This document shows positions 36,109-45,140 of a stretch of 64,000 bases of DNA, one piece after another. Within the stretch, counting starts at the first letter, position 1; each line of letters opens with the position of its first letter. This DNA is from SZUA-309 sp965230005 (GTDB taxonomy: Bacteria > Pseudomonadota > Gammaproteobacteria > Pseudomonadales > Azotimanducaceae). A program made the translations under genes and the position numbers. The notes under the pieces are model-generated. The model did no database searches and was not told the origin of the DNA. It saw only the letters and a program-made list of their open reading frames with translations. The DNA lies in contig OZ245934.1 in assembly GCA_965230005.1 (NCBI GenBank), forward strand, positions 1,488,001-1,552,000, in the 5' to 3' direction.

Positions 36109-36881
36109 AGGTCGCTTTCAGCTGTGACCAGTTCATGGTGATCGACGACTTCCTGAGTCCCGATCATCACGAGCAACTGTGGCGCTGGTTTCATGTGGCT
36201 CCCTTCTTTCCCAACGACGTGCGAGGGTTGCATGGCGCATGGCGGCTCGACGACGGGCGCGTCATGCGCGGACCGGACGTTTACTACGGGGAGATTGCGG
36301 AGAAGGTAGCCAAAAGTAACCCCGGCGCCTTCGCTCACCCCACCGGCACGGGCCTCGATCTGTTGCTGCACCATTTTGTCGAGATCGGCGAGGTCTACGA
36401 AACTCTGGTGGGACGCGAAGGCAGAGAGTGGCGAACGCTTGCAGCCGCGCCCCGCCTCTACGAACGCAACTCCAGCCTTTACTGGCACCGGGACACACCA
36501 GCCGTGGTGACCGGCAGCTGCACCTACTATGCCCACCCGGAGTGGAACGTCCAATGGGGCGGCGAACTCTTTATTGCACACCCGTCAGCCCTGGCGATCC
36601 CTGAGGAGCGGGGGCCGTCCATGATTTCGCCCAAAGAGGTCATGGGCAAAGGGCTCGTGCCGTTGTCCGGACACCTGGACAACAGCGAAGTGAACGAAGC
36701 GCTCATGGAGGCGGCCATGGGCTACTACGTCATGCCCAAGCCCAATCGGCTCGTGGTGATGCGAACGGGGAACCCTCACATGATCTCGAAGGTACAGCCG
36801 GCAGCCGGTGACCACGTGCGCGCCAGCGTCACCATGTTTCTCATCCGCCCAGGTCAGGAAGGCGTTGAGGGGTTACGCTGA
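36105..36881 (+). CDS. Fe(II)/2-oxoglutarate oxygenase, prolyl-hydroxylase-like
   Basis: Predicted 258-residue oxygenase of a different subfamily from its neighbour. Ligands are H128-R-D130 in Y-W-H-R-D-T-P, H225 in G-N-P-H-M-I-S-K-V, and R239 for 2-oxoglutarate. A segment W-G-G-E-L-F-I is typical of prolyl 4-hydroxylase-like folds. The GTG start overlaps the upstream stop by GTGA. Last gene of the plus-strand arm of the locus. Together with two TIGR02466-like enzymes it suggests several hydroxylations of one product. Confidence 0.85.
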   Translation: MKVAFSCDQFMVIDDFLSPDHHEQLWRWFHVAPFFPNDVRGLHGAWRLDDGRVMRGPDVYYGEIAEKVAKSNPGAFAHPTGTGLDLLLHHFVEIGEVYETLVGREGREWRTLAAAPRLYERNSSLYWHRDTPAVVTGSCTYYAHPEWNVQWGGELFIAHPSALAIPEERGPSMISPKEVMGKGLVPLSGHLDNSEVNEALMEAAMGYYVMPKPNRLVVMRTGNPHMISKVQPAAGDHVRASVTMFLIRPGQEGVEGLR

Positions 36882-36935
36882 GACATGCGAAGGTTGATTC
36901 ACGCAATTGCAGCTTTTCCTTCCTAGAGTGCGTTC

Positions 36936-37487
36936 ATGAGACGAAATCGCTGGATGGAAGGGCTCAGCGCCGTTACCGGCATCGTTGCGGTGCTCAGCAT
37001 CGCCTGGTATCAACGCCCGCTGCCTGACCAGGCGCCAGCCGGGGCCGGCCAGGCAGCGCCAGTGAGCGCCGCCGGCAGCACAGCCGGGTCTTCCAGATCC
37101 GTTGCGGCAACCTCATCTGGCATGGCCGCGGAAGCCGACGGCCCCCCAGCTGCCGACCGGGCGGCTTTCGCCGACGCCGAGTTGGAACCGGAGTATCACA
37201 GCGCCGAGGTCATCCAGGCCGAATTCGAGTGGGAGTCGGCCGTTTCTGCACTGGCAGAGCTCGAGGCGCAGCTCGATACCCTGGCTGCGGAGCTCGCCGA
37301 TCAGGAGGCTGCCTTTTTTGGTGACGGCGGCGATCTCGAAGACGAAAGCGCCATCGCTCACCTGGAGACGCTGGAGGCGCGCTTCGAGGCCCTGCTCGGC
37401 GAATACCGGGCCGCCGAAGATCGGGAGCTGGAAGCCGAGGCGCAGCTCGATCAGGCGCTCGCTGAAGCGGACGCAGCCAGCGGCTGA
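36936..37487 (+). CDS. Membrane-anchored coiled-coil protein, unknown
   Basis: Predicted 183-residue protein: a basic N terminus (M-R-R-N-R), one hydrophobic segment (residues 9-24), an Ala/Ser/Pro/Gly-rich linker to about residue 80, then an acidic helical region to the end, rich in A, E and L with heptad-like spacing, probably a coiled coil. It may be anchored in the inner membrane with the coil in the periplasm. It starts 54 bases after the oxygenase gene. No family recognised. Confidence 0.65.
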   Translation: MRRNRWMEGLSAVTGIVAVLSIAWYQRPLPDQAPAGAGQAAPVSAAGSTAGSSRSVAATSSGMAAEADGPPAADRAAFADAELEPEYHSAEVIQAEFEWESAVSALAELEAQLDTLAAELADQEAAFFGDGGDLEDESAIAHLETLEARFEALLGEYRAAEDRELEAEAQLDQALAEADAASG

Positions 37488-37528
37488 GGGCTTCCGTTTC
37501 GCTGGGAAAGGCTGGGAGAAAGAACCCT

Positions 37529-38917
37529 TCAGCCGTCCAGATAATCGCCCATGTGAGCCGTCTCCAGGGCAATCCGTTTGGCCCGATCCATGTCGTAGTG
37601 AGCTCGCGACACAATGCGCTGGGCGTAGAGCCCGCCACCGGCCTGAATGTTGGTAACGGCGTTCCAGCCGCCATAGGCATCGGCCGTTAAATCCCGAATG
37701 GCATGAAACAGCCGCGCCCGATAGAGGCCATCCACGGACTGCATGGTCGACATGTACTTCCTCGCGAGATGGCCCACCGACTCGTTCTCCAGATCCGCAA
37801 TGCCCGGTGTGGTCAGGATCGCGCCGCCACCGATGTCATGAAGATGCCGGACCATGAGCGACCAGTTTGCTGCACCGTGGTACTTGCCGGCGTTGGTGAA
37901 GAGTTCGTCCGGGAAGGCCGCGCCGTCGGAGGTGACCTGACAGTTCTCGATCGCCGCCTCGAGGGTGGCGCGGATGAGGGTCGCATTGATGAGCATCTCG
38001 GAGATCTTCTCCTTGATGTGGCTCGTGCGTTCGAGGCCATTCGCTTCGGCAATCAGCTGCGCGAAGCCAACGAGCGCATCGTAGCTCCGCGCCATGCTTG
38101 CAAGGCCCCCAAGGCGCTCCCAGAGTCCCAGCGAATGGGCAAACACACCCGCAAAGCCCGGCACGCCGTCGAGAAAGACCCGCTCCGACGGGATGAACAC
38201 GTCGTCGAAGATGACGAAGCCTTCCGGGGTGTGCTGCCGGCTGGAGATCGGGAAGTCACGCGTGTCTTCATGTCTTGGCGCATAGGTCGTGTTGATGATC
38301 TTCACACCCGGCGCATTGACCGGAACCATGCAGGCGACGGCGTAATCCTCTTCACCGGGCTTCATGGACTTGGTGGGGATGGTCATGAGCTCATGACCCA
38401 TGGATGCCGCTGAAATGTGCAGCTTGGCGCCACGAATGACGATGCCGTCTTCCCGACGCTCCACAACCCGCACGTACTGATCCGGATCGTCCTGGTTGCC
38501 CGGCCGGCGGCTCCTGTCACCCTTCGAATCGGTGATGCATTGGGTGATCCGCACATCGCGCAACTGCGCATCCTTCACCCAGGCCCTGATCCTGGCCGCA
38601 TTCTCCGGCAGCTCTGACTCGATGCGATCGGCCGCCGTGAGCAGAGTCATGATAGAGGCGTAGGTGACGTGGGTGAGCAGATCCACGCTTTCGTGCAGCT
38701 CAACCTGTTCACGCAATTCCGCCGCCGACCCGGGCACTTTCATGAAGGCGCCAATGGCGTCGTCACCCGGCTCAAAGAAGCGATCGTAGCCGGCAGCCGC
38801 CGAGTCCACGGTGATCCCGAGCATGGGATCCTTTGCCACGTCGTCCACAAGGCGCCCTTCGAAGTAGGTCTCCCGACCGTCGTCGAGTGAGGCCCGATAC
38901 TGATCCCCTGTCATCAT
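37529..38917 (-). CDS. HpaB-family flavin-dependent monooxygenase (4-hydroxyphenylacetate 3-hydroxylase family)
   Basis: Predicted 462-residue member of the acyl-CoA-dehydrogenase-fold family that includes HpaB, PvcC and 4-hydroxybutyryl-CoA dehydratase. The N-terminal M-T-G-D-Q-Y-R-A-S-L-D-D-G-R and the later H-I-S-A-A-S-M-G-H are family signatures. The set of three Cys and one His that holds the dehydratase 4Fe-4S cluster was not found, so a FADH2-dependent hydroxylase is more likely. AGGGGAG lies 10 bases upstream of ATG 38917. A flavin reductase partner (HpaC type) is not adjacent. The aromatic substrate is unknown. Divergent from a GST gene. Confidence 0.83.
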   Translation of the reverse strand: MMTGDQYRASLDDGRETYFEGRLVDDVAKDPMLGITVDSAAAGYDRFFEPGDDAIGAFMKVPGSAAELREQVELHESVDLLTHVTYASIMTLLTAADRIESELPENAARIRAWVKDAQLRDVRITQCITDSKGDRSRRPGNQDDPDQYVRVVERREDGIVIRGAKLHISAASMGHELMTIPTKSMKPGEEDYAVACMVPVNAPGVKIINTTYAPRHEDTRDFPISSRQHTPEGFVIFDDVFIPSERVFLDGVPGFAGVFAHSLGLWERLGGLASMARSYDALVGFAQLIAEANGLERTSHIKEKISEMLINATLIRATLEAAIENCQVTSDGAAFPDELFTNAGKYHGAANWSLMVRHLHDIGGGAILTTPGIADLENESVGHLARKYMSTMQSVDGLYRARLFHAIRDLTADAYGGWNAVTNIQAGGGLYAQRIVSRAHYDMDRAKRIALETAHMGDYLDG

Positions 38918-38990
38918 GCGCGGTTGCACTCCCCTCAAAGCGACCTCTAAGGTAGCCGACTCCTCGAAGCAAAGACAGGCAGCACCCACC

Positions 38991-39809
38991 ATGAGCACCG
39001 ACGTCGTGGTCTATGACCACCCCCTCTCCCCCTACGGTCAGAAGGTGAAAATCGCGCTCATGGAAAAGGGCGTGGCCTTCGACGCACGCATGCCCGATGC
39101 CATCGGCAGCGGCACGACGAGCGGCGAGTTCGCCGGCGCGAGCCCCCGCGGAGAAGTGCCTGCCCTGCTCGACGGCGACGTGACGCTCTTCGACTCCACC
39201 ATCATCCTCGAGTACATCGAGGATCGATGGCCCGAACCGGCACTGCTGCCGGCTGGCGCCGCTGAGCGTGCCCGCGTGCGTACGCTGGAAGAAACCATGG
39301 ATACGCACTTCGAGGCCATCACCTGGGGACTCGGAGAAATCGCCTACTTCGGGCGCGCTGAAGGTGCCCTGGCGGAAGCCATGCAGGCGGAAGCCGGCAG
39401 GCAGCTGGCGGGCTGGTACGCCTGGCTTGATGCCGCTCTCGGTGCCGCCGACTGGTTCAATGGCGACGCCTTCGGCTGGGGAGACCTGGCCGTGGTTCCT
39501 TTTGTTAACGGCGCCGTCGGCTTCGGCCATGCGCCGGCTTCCGGAACCGCTCTCGCCGGCTGGCTTGCGCGGGTCAACGAGCGCGAGAGCGTTGCCGCCT
39601 GCGCGGCCGCCGCCGCGGCCGTGAGTTTCGAGAGTGAAGCGGTGAGCCTCGATGCCGTCCGCGAAGCGGTCGCTCAGGGACTCTTCAAACGGGAGTATCG
39701 GGATCATCGCCTGGAGTGGATGGTGAAGTCCGGCGGTCTGGAAATCGTCGAAGCCGGCCTGGCACAGGACAATATCCGCTTCATCGATCCGTTCCCCGCG
39801 ACACGCTGA
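38991..39809 (+). CDS. Glutathione S-transferase family protein
   Basis: Predicted 272-residue cytosolic protein. The N-terminal thioredoxin-like domain starts V-V-Y-D-H-P-L-S-P-Y-G-Q-K-V, with Ser in the usual catalytic position, and ends its fold with V-P-A-L-L-D and F-D-S-T-I-I-L-E-Y-I. The C-terminal domain is all-helical as in GSTs, extended by about 60 residues. ATG 38991. It is divergent from the HpaB-like gene; a shared role in aromatic breakdown is possible. Its catalytic residue is a normal Ser codon, so it is not a selenoprotein. Confidence 0.85.
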   Translation: MSTDVVVYDHPLSPYGQKVKIALMEKGVAFDARMPDAIGSGTTSGEFAGASPRGEVPALLDGDVTLFDSTIILEYIEDRWPEPALLPAGAAERARVRTLEETMDTHFEAITWGLGEIAYFGRAEGALAEAMQAEAGRQLAGWYAWLDAALGAADWFNGDAFGWGDLAVVPFVNGAVGFGHAPASGTALAGWLARVNERESVAACAAAAAAVSFESEAVSLDAVREAVAQGLFKREYRDHRLEWMVKSGGLEIVEAGLAQDNIRFIDPFPATR

Positions 39810-39846
39810 GGCCGCGGGCTCCAGGGCAAATCAAAGCCGCTGAGGC

Positions 39847-39878
39847 AACAACAAAAAACGGCCCCGAAGGGGGCCGTT
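39847..39878 (-). terminator. Terminator of the tRNA-Gly gene
   Basis: On the minus strand AACGGCCCC pairs perfectly with GGGGCCGTT around a CTTC loop and is followed by TTTTGTTGTT. It lies about 30 bases after the tRNA 3' end and is the natural terminator of that transcript. Confidence 0.9.
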
Positions 39879-39909
39879 CTGATCGCCTGGGATGGCCCCA
39901 GGGAGAAAC

Positions 39910-39985
39910 TGGAGCGGGTAACGAGGTTCGAACTCGTGGCCTCAACCTTGGCAAGGTTGCGCTCTACCAGCTGAGCTATACCCGC
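39910..39985 (-). tRNA. tRNA-Gly, anticodon GCC
   Basis: A 76-base cloverleaf on the minus strand. The acceptor stem is GCGGGTA with TACCCGC, followed by an encoded TCCA end. The D-arm has AGCTCAGC-TGGT, the anticodon stem-loop is CAACC-TTGCCAA-GGTTG with anticodon GCC, and the T-loop is GTTCGAACC. The 3' CCA is encoded. A terminator follows at 39847-39878. It reads glycine codons GGC and GGT. Confidence 0.97.
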
Positions 39986-40011
39986 ATCAGGGCGCGCTAT
40001 TTTCCAGAAAC

Positions 40012-40035
40012 GGCCGGGAAACGCAACTCCCGGCC
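40012..40035 (-). terminator. Probable terminator after the hyuB-like gene
   Basis: A perfect 8-bp stem GGCCGGGA/TCCCGGCC with an 8-base loop, starting 18 bases after the HyuB-like stop on the minus strand and followed by GTTTCT. The T-tract is weak. It may also overlap the tRNA-Gly promoter region, which lies between here and 39986. Confidence 0.5.
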
Positions 40036-40052
40036 CTGACGCAGCCGGGCCC

Positions 40053-41711
40053 TCAATTGCCGCGCCCGTAGTCGGCCTCGAGGCGCTCCGGGGTAACCAG
40101 CCCCGCCGCCAGATCTGCCCTGACGGCCTCCTCGCTGCGCTCCCCGGCAGGCCCGATACCCCCGCCTCCCGGCGTTTCCAGCACCAGCGTAGCACCGGCG
40201 TCGACCAGATCGCGACCTTTCCCCGGCAGGGCATCACCCTCTTTCAGATAGACGGCTCCCGGCGCTCCGGGGCTGCCGCCGAAGCGGCCACGGGCCGGGT
40301 GGTCGATGCGGTCGAACATCTTCGAGATCACAAAGGGGGCCCCTTCACGATGGCCGACTTCGATGGTCTGGCCGAGACCGCCCCGTTGACGGCCGGGACC
40401 GCCCGAATCGGGTCGGTATTCTTTCTTCCAGATAACGAGCGGTGTCGTTGCCTCGTTGATTTCCGTCGAAGTCGTGCGGACCCCGGAAGGAAATGCCGTG
40501 GTGGACAGGCCATCCTTACCCGCGCGCGCACCCGTTCCACCGTTGAAGATCGGATTGCTCACGAAGCTTTCTTCGACGCTGTTGCCGCCAGCGGCTCCGG
40601 GTGCGCTCATGAACACGGGGTTCCAGATGCAGGAAGCACCTTCCGCCGGAACGGCGTCCGGCAACACCTGCGCCAGGCAGCCGAGGACAACGTCCGGCAG
40701 CATCTGCCCCACCGAGTGCCTGGCGGAGACGGCCGCCGGCCGGGGCGCGTTGAGAATGGAGCCCTCCGGGGCCGTAACCTCTACAGCAGCGAGAGAACCG
40801 GCGTTGTTCGGCACCTCGTTGCCAACAAGGCAGCGAACGCCGAAGGAGGCGTAGGCCTGCGTGTAGGTGAGCGGAACGTTGATGCCGGCCGCGGAACGCT
40901 TCGAGCTGCCGCCGAAATCGACGCTCAGACGTTCTCCCTCGATGGTGAGTCGCGCGGTAATCGTTACCGGCTCCCGGTAGCCGTCGATGGTCATGGCGTG
41001 CTCGAAAACGCCATCCGGCAGAGAGGCAATCTCCCGGGCCATAGCCTGCCGCGAGGTCTCGATGATGTGCTCACCGATGGCGTCGAGGTCGTCGAGGCCG
41101 AAGTCATCGAGCATCTCCAGGAGTGCCCGCCCCCCCATTTCGTTACAGGCCGTCAGCGAGTGCAGGTCCCCCTCGGCGGTGATGGGATCGCGAACGTTGG
41201 CTTTGATGAGGCCCATGAGCACCTCGTCGCGCACCCCTGCCCGAAAAAGAGGACCGATGGGTATGCGCAATCCTTCCTCGAACAGGTCATTCGCATCCGG
41301 ACCGAAGCCGCGCCCGCCCACGTCGGCGATGTGGCTCGTGCTGGCAAAAAGCGCCACACAGCGGTCCTGCCGGTAGATGGGCGTCACCACCGTAAAGTCA
41401 TTCAGGTGTCCGGTGCCGTCCCAGGGATCGTTGGTCAGCAGCACATCCCCGGCATTGAGGGTTTCGAGGGGACAGGCTGCCAGAAAGCGGCCGACGGACG
41501 CCGCCATGGCGTTCACGTGGCCGGGGGTGCCGGTCACCGCCTGGGCCAGCATGGCGCCTCTCCGGTCGAAGACCCCGGCGGAGAGGTCACCCGCCTCCCG
41601 GACCACCGTTGAGAAGGCCGTGCGCATGAGCGTTTGTGCCTGCTCTTCGACGATGGCGAGGAGCCGATCCCAGAACAGCTGTTGATCGAGACGTCCGAGG
41701 CTTGCGCTCAT
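40053..41711 (-). CDS. hyuB: Hydantoinase B/oxoprolinase family subunit
   Basis: Predicted 552-residue subunit of an ATP-dependent hydantoinase, 5-oxoprolinase or acetone carboxylase-like complex. Family blocks are visible: F-S-T-V-V-R-E-A-G-D-L-S near residue 35, T-G-T-P-G-H-V-N, L-T-N-D-P-W-D-G-T-G-H-L-N-D, and T-S-H-I-A-D-V-G-G. Its ATG overlaps the HyuA-like stop by ATGA, so the two subunits are made in balance. Last gene of a three-gene operon with a transporter. The ring compound opened is not predictable from sequence; hydantoins or oxoproline are typical. Confidence 0.9.
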   Translation of the reverse strand: MSASLGRLDQQLFWDRLLAIVEEQAQTLMRTAFSTVVREAGDLSAGVFDRRGAMLAQAVTGTPGHVNAMAASVGRFLAACPLETLNAGDVLLTNDPWDGTGHLNDFTVVTPIYRQDRCVALFASTSHIADVGGRGFGPDANDLFEEGLRIPIGPLFRAGVRDEVLMGLIKANVRDPITAEGDLHSLTACNEMGGRALLEMLDDFGLDDLDAIGEHIIETSRQAMAREIASLPDGVFEHAMTIDGYREPVTITARLTIEGERLSVDFGGSSKRSAAGINVPLTYTQAYASFGVRCLVGNEVPNNAGSLAAVEVTAPEGSILNAPRPAAVSARHSVGQMLPDVVLGCLAQVLPDAVPAEGASCIWNPVFMSAPGAAGGNSVEESFVSNPIFNGGTGARAGKDGLSTTAFPSGVRTTSTEINEATTPLVIWKKEYRPDSGGPGRQRGGLGQTIEVGHREGAPFVISKMFDRIDHPARGRFGGSPGAPGAVYLKEGDALPGKGRDLVDAGATLVLETPGGGGIGPAGERSEEAVRADLAAGLVTPERLEADYGRGN

Positions 41712-43804
41712 GCGGATGATTCCTCCTGCGTCTGCACAGGACGGTCCCGCTCGAGGACCAGACTGCCGCCTTCTGCGACCACGGCGGAGAAGGCGGCAGC
41801 CACCACTATCGTTGTCTGCGCTTCCCGAACAAGGGCCGGTCCCGCAATCCGATCACCCACCGCCAGCGCACTGCGTTCATAGGCACCGGCATCCACCCAT
41901 TCCCGAAGACCCACATCATAAAGACGTGTGCTCGTCGCTGCCGCCCGCTCCCGAAGCACCGCCGTTGACTCAGCCGGTAGCCGATAGCGGGGCTCTGTTT
42001 CCACAAGGTTCAGGGTCCAGCTCAATACTTCCACGTCGAGCCCGGGAATCACTCGACCATACAGTGCGGAATAGTTGGCCTCGAAACGCTGGCGCAGCAC
42101 GTTGGCATCAAGCGCATCGTCGAGTCCATCGAGATCCACGGCGATCTCGTAACCCTGGCCCAGATAACGCATGAAGGCCCGGCGCCGAACGCTGAGTTTT
42201 GCCGGGTCCACGACCTCACCAACCACAGCCTCGGCTTCCGCCCGCATCTCGGCCATGAGGCTGGCCACGGTCTCCTGCGCCAGCGTTTCGAGCGTCATGT
42301 AATGGCTGCGCACGACCTCGAAACCAACCGGCGCCAGCAGAAAACCCACCGCTGAGCCGACACCGGCATTCGCCGGCACGATGATCCGTTCGATCTTCAG
42401 CGCCGTGGCGAGGGCGCAGGCGTGCAGCGGTGCTGCACCGCCAAAAGCGATCAGCGTGCGTTGTTCCGTGCCGCGCCCCCATTCGGAAAGGTGTGCTCGT
42501 GCGGCTGCCGCCATGTTTTCGTTCACCACCGCACTGACCCCATGCGCCGCGTCTACCGGCGTCATCTGCAGCGTTTCCGCAAGCGGTGCGAAAGCGCGTT
42601 CGCTGGCCGCCACATCGAGGGTCAGTGAACCACCGGCAAATTCCTCGGGATTGAGTCGTCCCAGCAGCACATCTGCATCGGTCACGGCGGGTATTTCTCC
42701 GCCACGCCCGTAGCAGGCCGGTCCAGGTTCCGAGCCCGCGCTCTCCGGGCCCACCGTCAACCGCCCGAGGGCATCAACGGCCGCGAGAGAACCGCCCCCG
42801 GCACCGATCTCAACCATTTCGATAACGGGAATACGAACGGGAAGGCCGCTCCCTTTGCGGAAGCGATAACTGCGGTCCACCTCGAAAGCGCGGCTCAAGA
42901 GCGGTTCACCGTCGTCGATCACGCAGAGTTTGGCGGTGGTCCCGCCCATGTCGAAAGACAGCGTTCGCATCGCGCCGTGCGCCCGGGCCACTTCGGCGGC
43001 GAGGATGGCACCACCGGCCGGCCCGGACTCAACGAGACGGATCGGGAACTCCCGCGCCGCCCCCAGAGTCGTGAGTCCGCCACCGGAGGTCATGAGCAGA
43101 ATCGGGCATTGAAAACCACGCGCCGCAAACTTCGCCGAGAGACTCTCCAGATAACCATCCATGAGCGGTTTGACGTAGGCGTTGGCGCAGGTGGTGGACA
43201 GCCGCTCGTATTCGCGAATCTCCGGACAGACCTCCGACGACAGGCTGATGGAGAGATCGGGCAGAGCATCGAGCAGCAACTCCCGCACCCTGGCCTCATG
43301 GTCGCCGTTTGCATAGGCATGGAGCAGTCCGATGGCCACGCTCTCGACGCCGGCGCCTTCGAGCGTCGGGATCAGGCGCGTCACGCTTGCCTCATCGAGG
43401 GCAGTGAGCGTTTCTCCCCTCGCATCCAGCCGTTCCGTCACCGGCAGACGCAGCGCCCGACCAACAAGAGGCGCGGGCCGGTCGATGTTCAGGTCGTACT
43501 GCTCAAAACGATTCTCGAGCGCCATCTCAACCGCGTCCCGGTGACCGGCCGTGGTGAGCAGTGCCGTGACGGCGCCGCGCCGTTCGATGAGCGCGTTGGT
43601 CGCGAGCGTGGTGCCGTGCAGCATGATGCGGCCTTCGCCCGGTTCGCAGCCCGCTCGTGCAAGCACTGCGTCGATGCCCTGCATCACCCCGTTGGCGGGA
43701 TCGTCGTAGGTCGTAAGCACCTTGATGGCCGTCTGCCGGTCACCCTCTCTCAGCACCACATCCGTGAAGGTGCCGCCGATGTCCGCGGCTAGCTCAAAGG
43801 GCAT
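41708..43804 (-). CDS. hyuA: Hydantoinase A/oxoprolinase family subunit
   Basis: Predicted 698-residue ATP-binding subunit. The N terminus A-A-D-I-G-G-T-F-T-D-V-V is the actin-like ATPase phosphate motif, with L-H-G-T-T-L-A-T-N-A-L-I-E-R-R-G and S-F-D-M-G-G-T-T-A-K as the other hallmark blocks. It pairs with the HyuB-like subunit. The ATG at 43804 overlaps the end of the MFS gene by 11 bases. Length is normal. Cytosolic. Together the two subunits use ATP to open a cyclic amide or carboxylate a ketone. Confidence 0.92.
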   Translation of the reverse strand: MPFELAADIGGTFTDVVLREGDRQTAIKVLTTYDDPANGVMQGIDAVLARAGCEPGEGRIMLHGTTLATNALIERRGAVTALLTTAGHRDAVEMALENRFEQYDLNIDRPAPLVGRALRLPVTERLDARGETLTALDEASVTRLIPTLEGAGVESVAIGLLHAYANGDHEARVRELLLDALPDLSISLSSEVCPEIREYERLSTTCANAYVKPLMDGYLESLSAKFAARGFQCPILLMTSGGGLTTLGAAREFPIRLVESGPAGGAILAAEVARAHGAMRTLSFDMGGTTAKLCVIDDGEPLLSRAFEVDRSYRFRKGSGLPVRIPVIEMVEIGAGGGSLAAVDALGRLTVGPESAGSEPGPACYGRGGEIPAVTDADVLLGRLNPEEFAGGSLTLDVAASERAFAPLAETLQMTPVDAAHGVSAVVNENMAAAARAHLSEWGRGTEQRTLIAFGGAAPLHACALATALKIERIIVPANAGVGSAVGFLLAPVGFEVVRSHYMTLETLAQETVASLMAEMRAEAEAVVGEVVDPAKLSVRRRAFMRYLGQGYEIAVDLDGLDDALDANVLRQRFEANYSALYGRVIPGLDVEVLSWTLNLVETEPRYRLPAESTAVLRERAAATSTRLYDVGLREWVDAGAYERSALAVGDRIAGPALVREAQTTIVVAAAFSAVVAEGGSLVLERDRPVQTQEESSA

Positions 43805-45017
43805 TTTCGGCCTCGCTCAGAACCTGATGCGTATGCCCTTCCAGACGCCAGAGCCGGGAACCGAATCCGACCAGAAGGATGATCGCAAACATACTGCCGG
43901 CCGCAACCATGAGCGCCAGCTGCGGGCCGAAATTCTCCACGAGCACCCCACAGAGGACGGCTCCAATGGGACCAGCCCCCATGAAGGAAAAGGAATAGAA
44001 GCTCATCACCCGACCGCGCTGCGCTTCCGGTGCCTGCTCCTGCATGATCGTCCGCGACATGGTCATGGCGATCCCGCCGCAGGTACCCCAGACAAAAAGC
44101 GCGAATACCCAGAGCGGAAAACTCGGCGCGATGCCTGCAGCGGCCAACACCACGGCCCCGATCGCCTGCGACAGGATCAAGGCCCGACCCTGACGGCGCA
44201 CATCCCCGGCTCGCAGCAGCAGCACGATGGTCAGGACCAGGCCGAGAGAGTTGGCGCCGTTCATGAAAGCCAGGTCCTGCGCGCTCCCGGCAAAAACCTC
44301 CCGCACGAGGATCGGCATCGTGACGATGTAGGAGCCCATGAAAAAGAGCGCCATGGCAACGTTCTGAATCATCACCATGCGCATGGAAGACGAGGCAAAG
44401 ACCGTCCGGCCGCCCTCCAGCACCGAGTGCCAGAGTCGCGGCGGACTGTGGGCCGCCTGTGGTCGCTGCAGGCGAATCCGCCGGAAGCCGATGACCCCCG
44501 TGAGCAATGCCAGCATCTGCACCACCAGAATCAGCTCAGGACCCACCGCATCAGAGAGGGAAGCGATGAGGAAGCCGATCATCTGCAGGCCGAACTGCAT
44601 GATGCTCGTGAGCATGACCGTCCGCTGCAGCCGCCCTTCCGCCACTTCGTTCAGCAGGCCGTCACGAGCCGGTGTAACGAAGGCCTGCGCGAGGCCCATG
44701 AGCAGCGCATAGCCGACCATGAGCGGATAACTGAGACGGTCCGTTCCCACCACGAACAGGAGATACGCCGTCACCAGCACCGCGAAGCTCTGTGCGATCA
44801 CCACCACCTGACGGCCGCCAAAGCGGTCTGCGTAGCTGCCGCCGATGAGGATGAGCAGCGTGCCCGGCAGCAGCAGAGCCATCTGCGCCAGCCCCACCCG
44901 TTCCGGCGTCTCGCGCAGGACCATGGTAACGAGCCAGGCGAACATGACGCTCTGGATCCCGTAAGCCATGAACCAGCTGGCGGTGCCAACCAGATAGTAG
45001 TGGAGTGGACGAGCCAA
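43794..45017 (-). CDS. MFS transporter of the hydantoinase operon
   Basis: Predicted 407-residue major facilitator with 12 hydrophobic helices; the loop 2-3 motif is G-G-S-Y-A-D-R-F-G-G-R, and P-E-A-Q-R-G-R-V-M-S occurs in the second half. The start is a TTG at 45017 with GAGGGG 6 bases upstream; an earlier in-frame start would add a non-membrane leader. It overlaps the HyuA-like gene by 11 bases. It belongs to the enterobactin-exporter/DHA3-like group by general look, but here it probably moves the substrate of the hydantoinase pair; direction unknown. Confidence 0.85.
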   Translation of the reverse strand: MARPLHYYLVGTASWFMAYGIQSVMFAWLVTMVLRETPERVGLAQMALLLPGTLLILIGGSYADRFGGRQVVVIAQSFAVLVTAYLLFVVGTDRLSYPLMVGYALLMGLAQAFVTPARDGLLNEVAEGRLQRTVMLTSIMQFGLQMIGFLIASLSDAVGPELILVVQMLALLTGVIGFRRIRLQRPQAAHSPPRLWHSVLEGGRTVFASSSMRMVMIQNVAMALFFMGSYIVTMPILVREVFAGSAQDLAFMNGANSLGLVLTIVLLLRAGDVRRQGRALILSQAIGAVVLAAAGIAPSFPLWVFALFVWGTCGGIAMTMSRTIMQEQAPEAQRGRVMSFYSFSFMGAGPIGAVLCGVLVENFGPQLALMVAAGSMFAIILLVGFGSRLWRLEGHTHQVLSEAENAL

Positions 45018-45140
45018 GTTTTCCCCTCTGATCCCAAACGGGTGCTCGCCCGACGTGCGGCGGCAGGCCCGGTGCGACGGCGCTGAGCGAGCGGGTGCGC
45101 GCGAATTTGAAGGGCCGAGAGTATACGTTAAGATCGGACG

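Noticed and set aside
37529..38917. 4-hydroxybutyryl-CoA dehydratase
   Set aside because: The iron-sulfur Cys/His set of that enzyme was not found; HpaB-like hydroxylase fits better.
38991..39809. GST as a further selenoprotein
   Set aside because: The catalytic position is an ordinary Ser codon and no in-frame TGA occurs.
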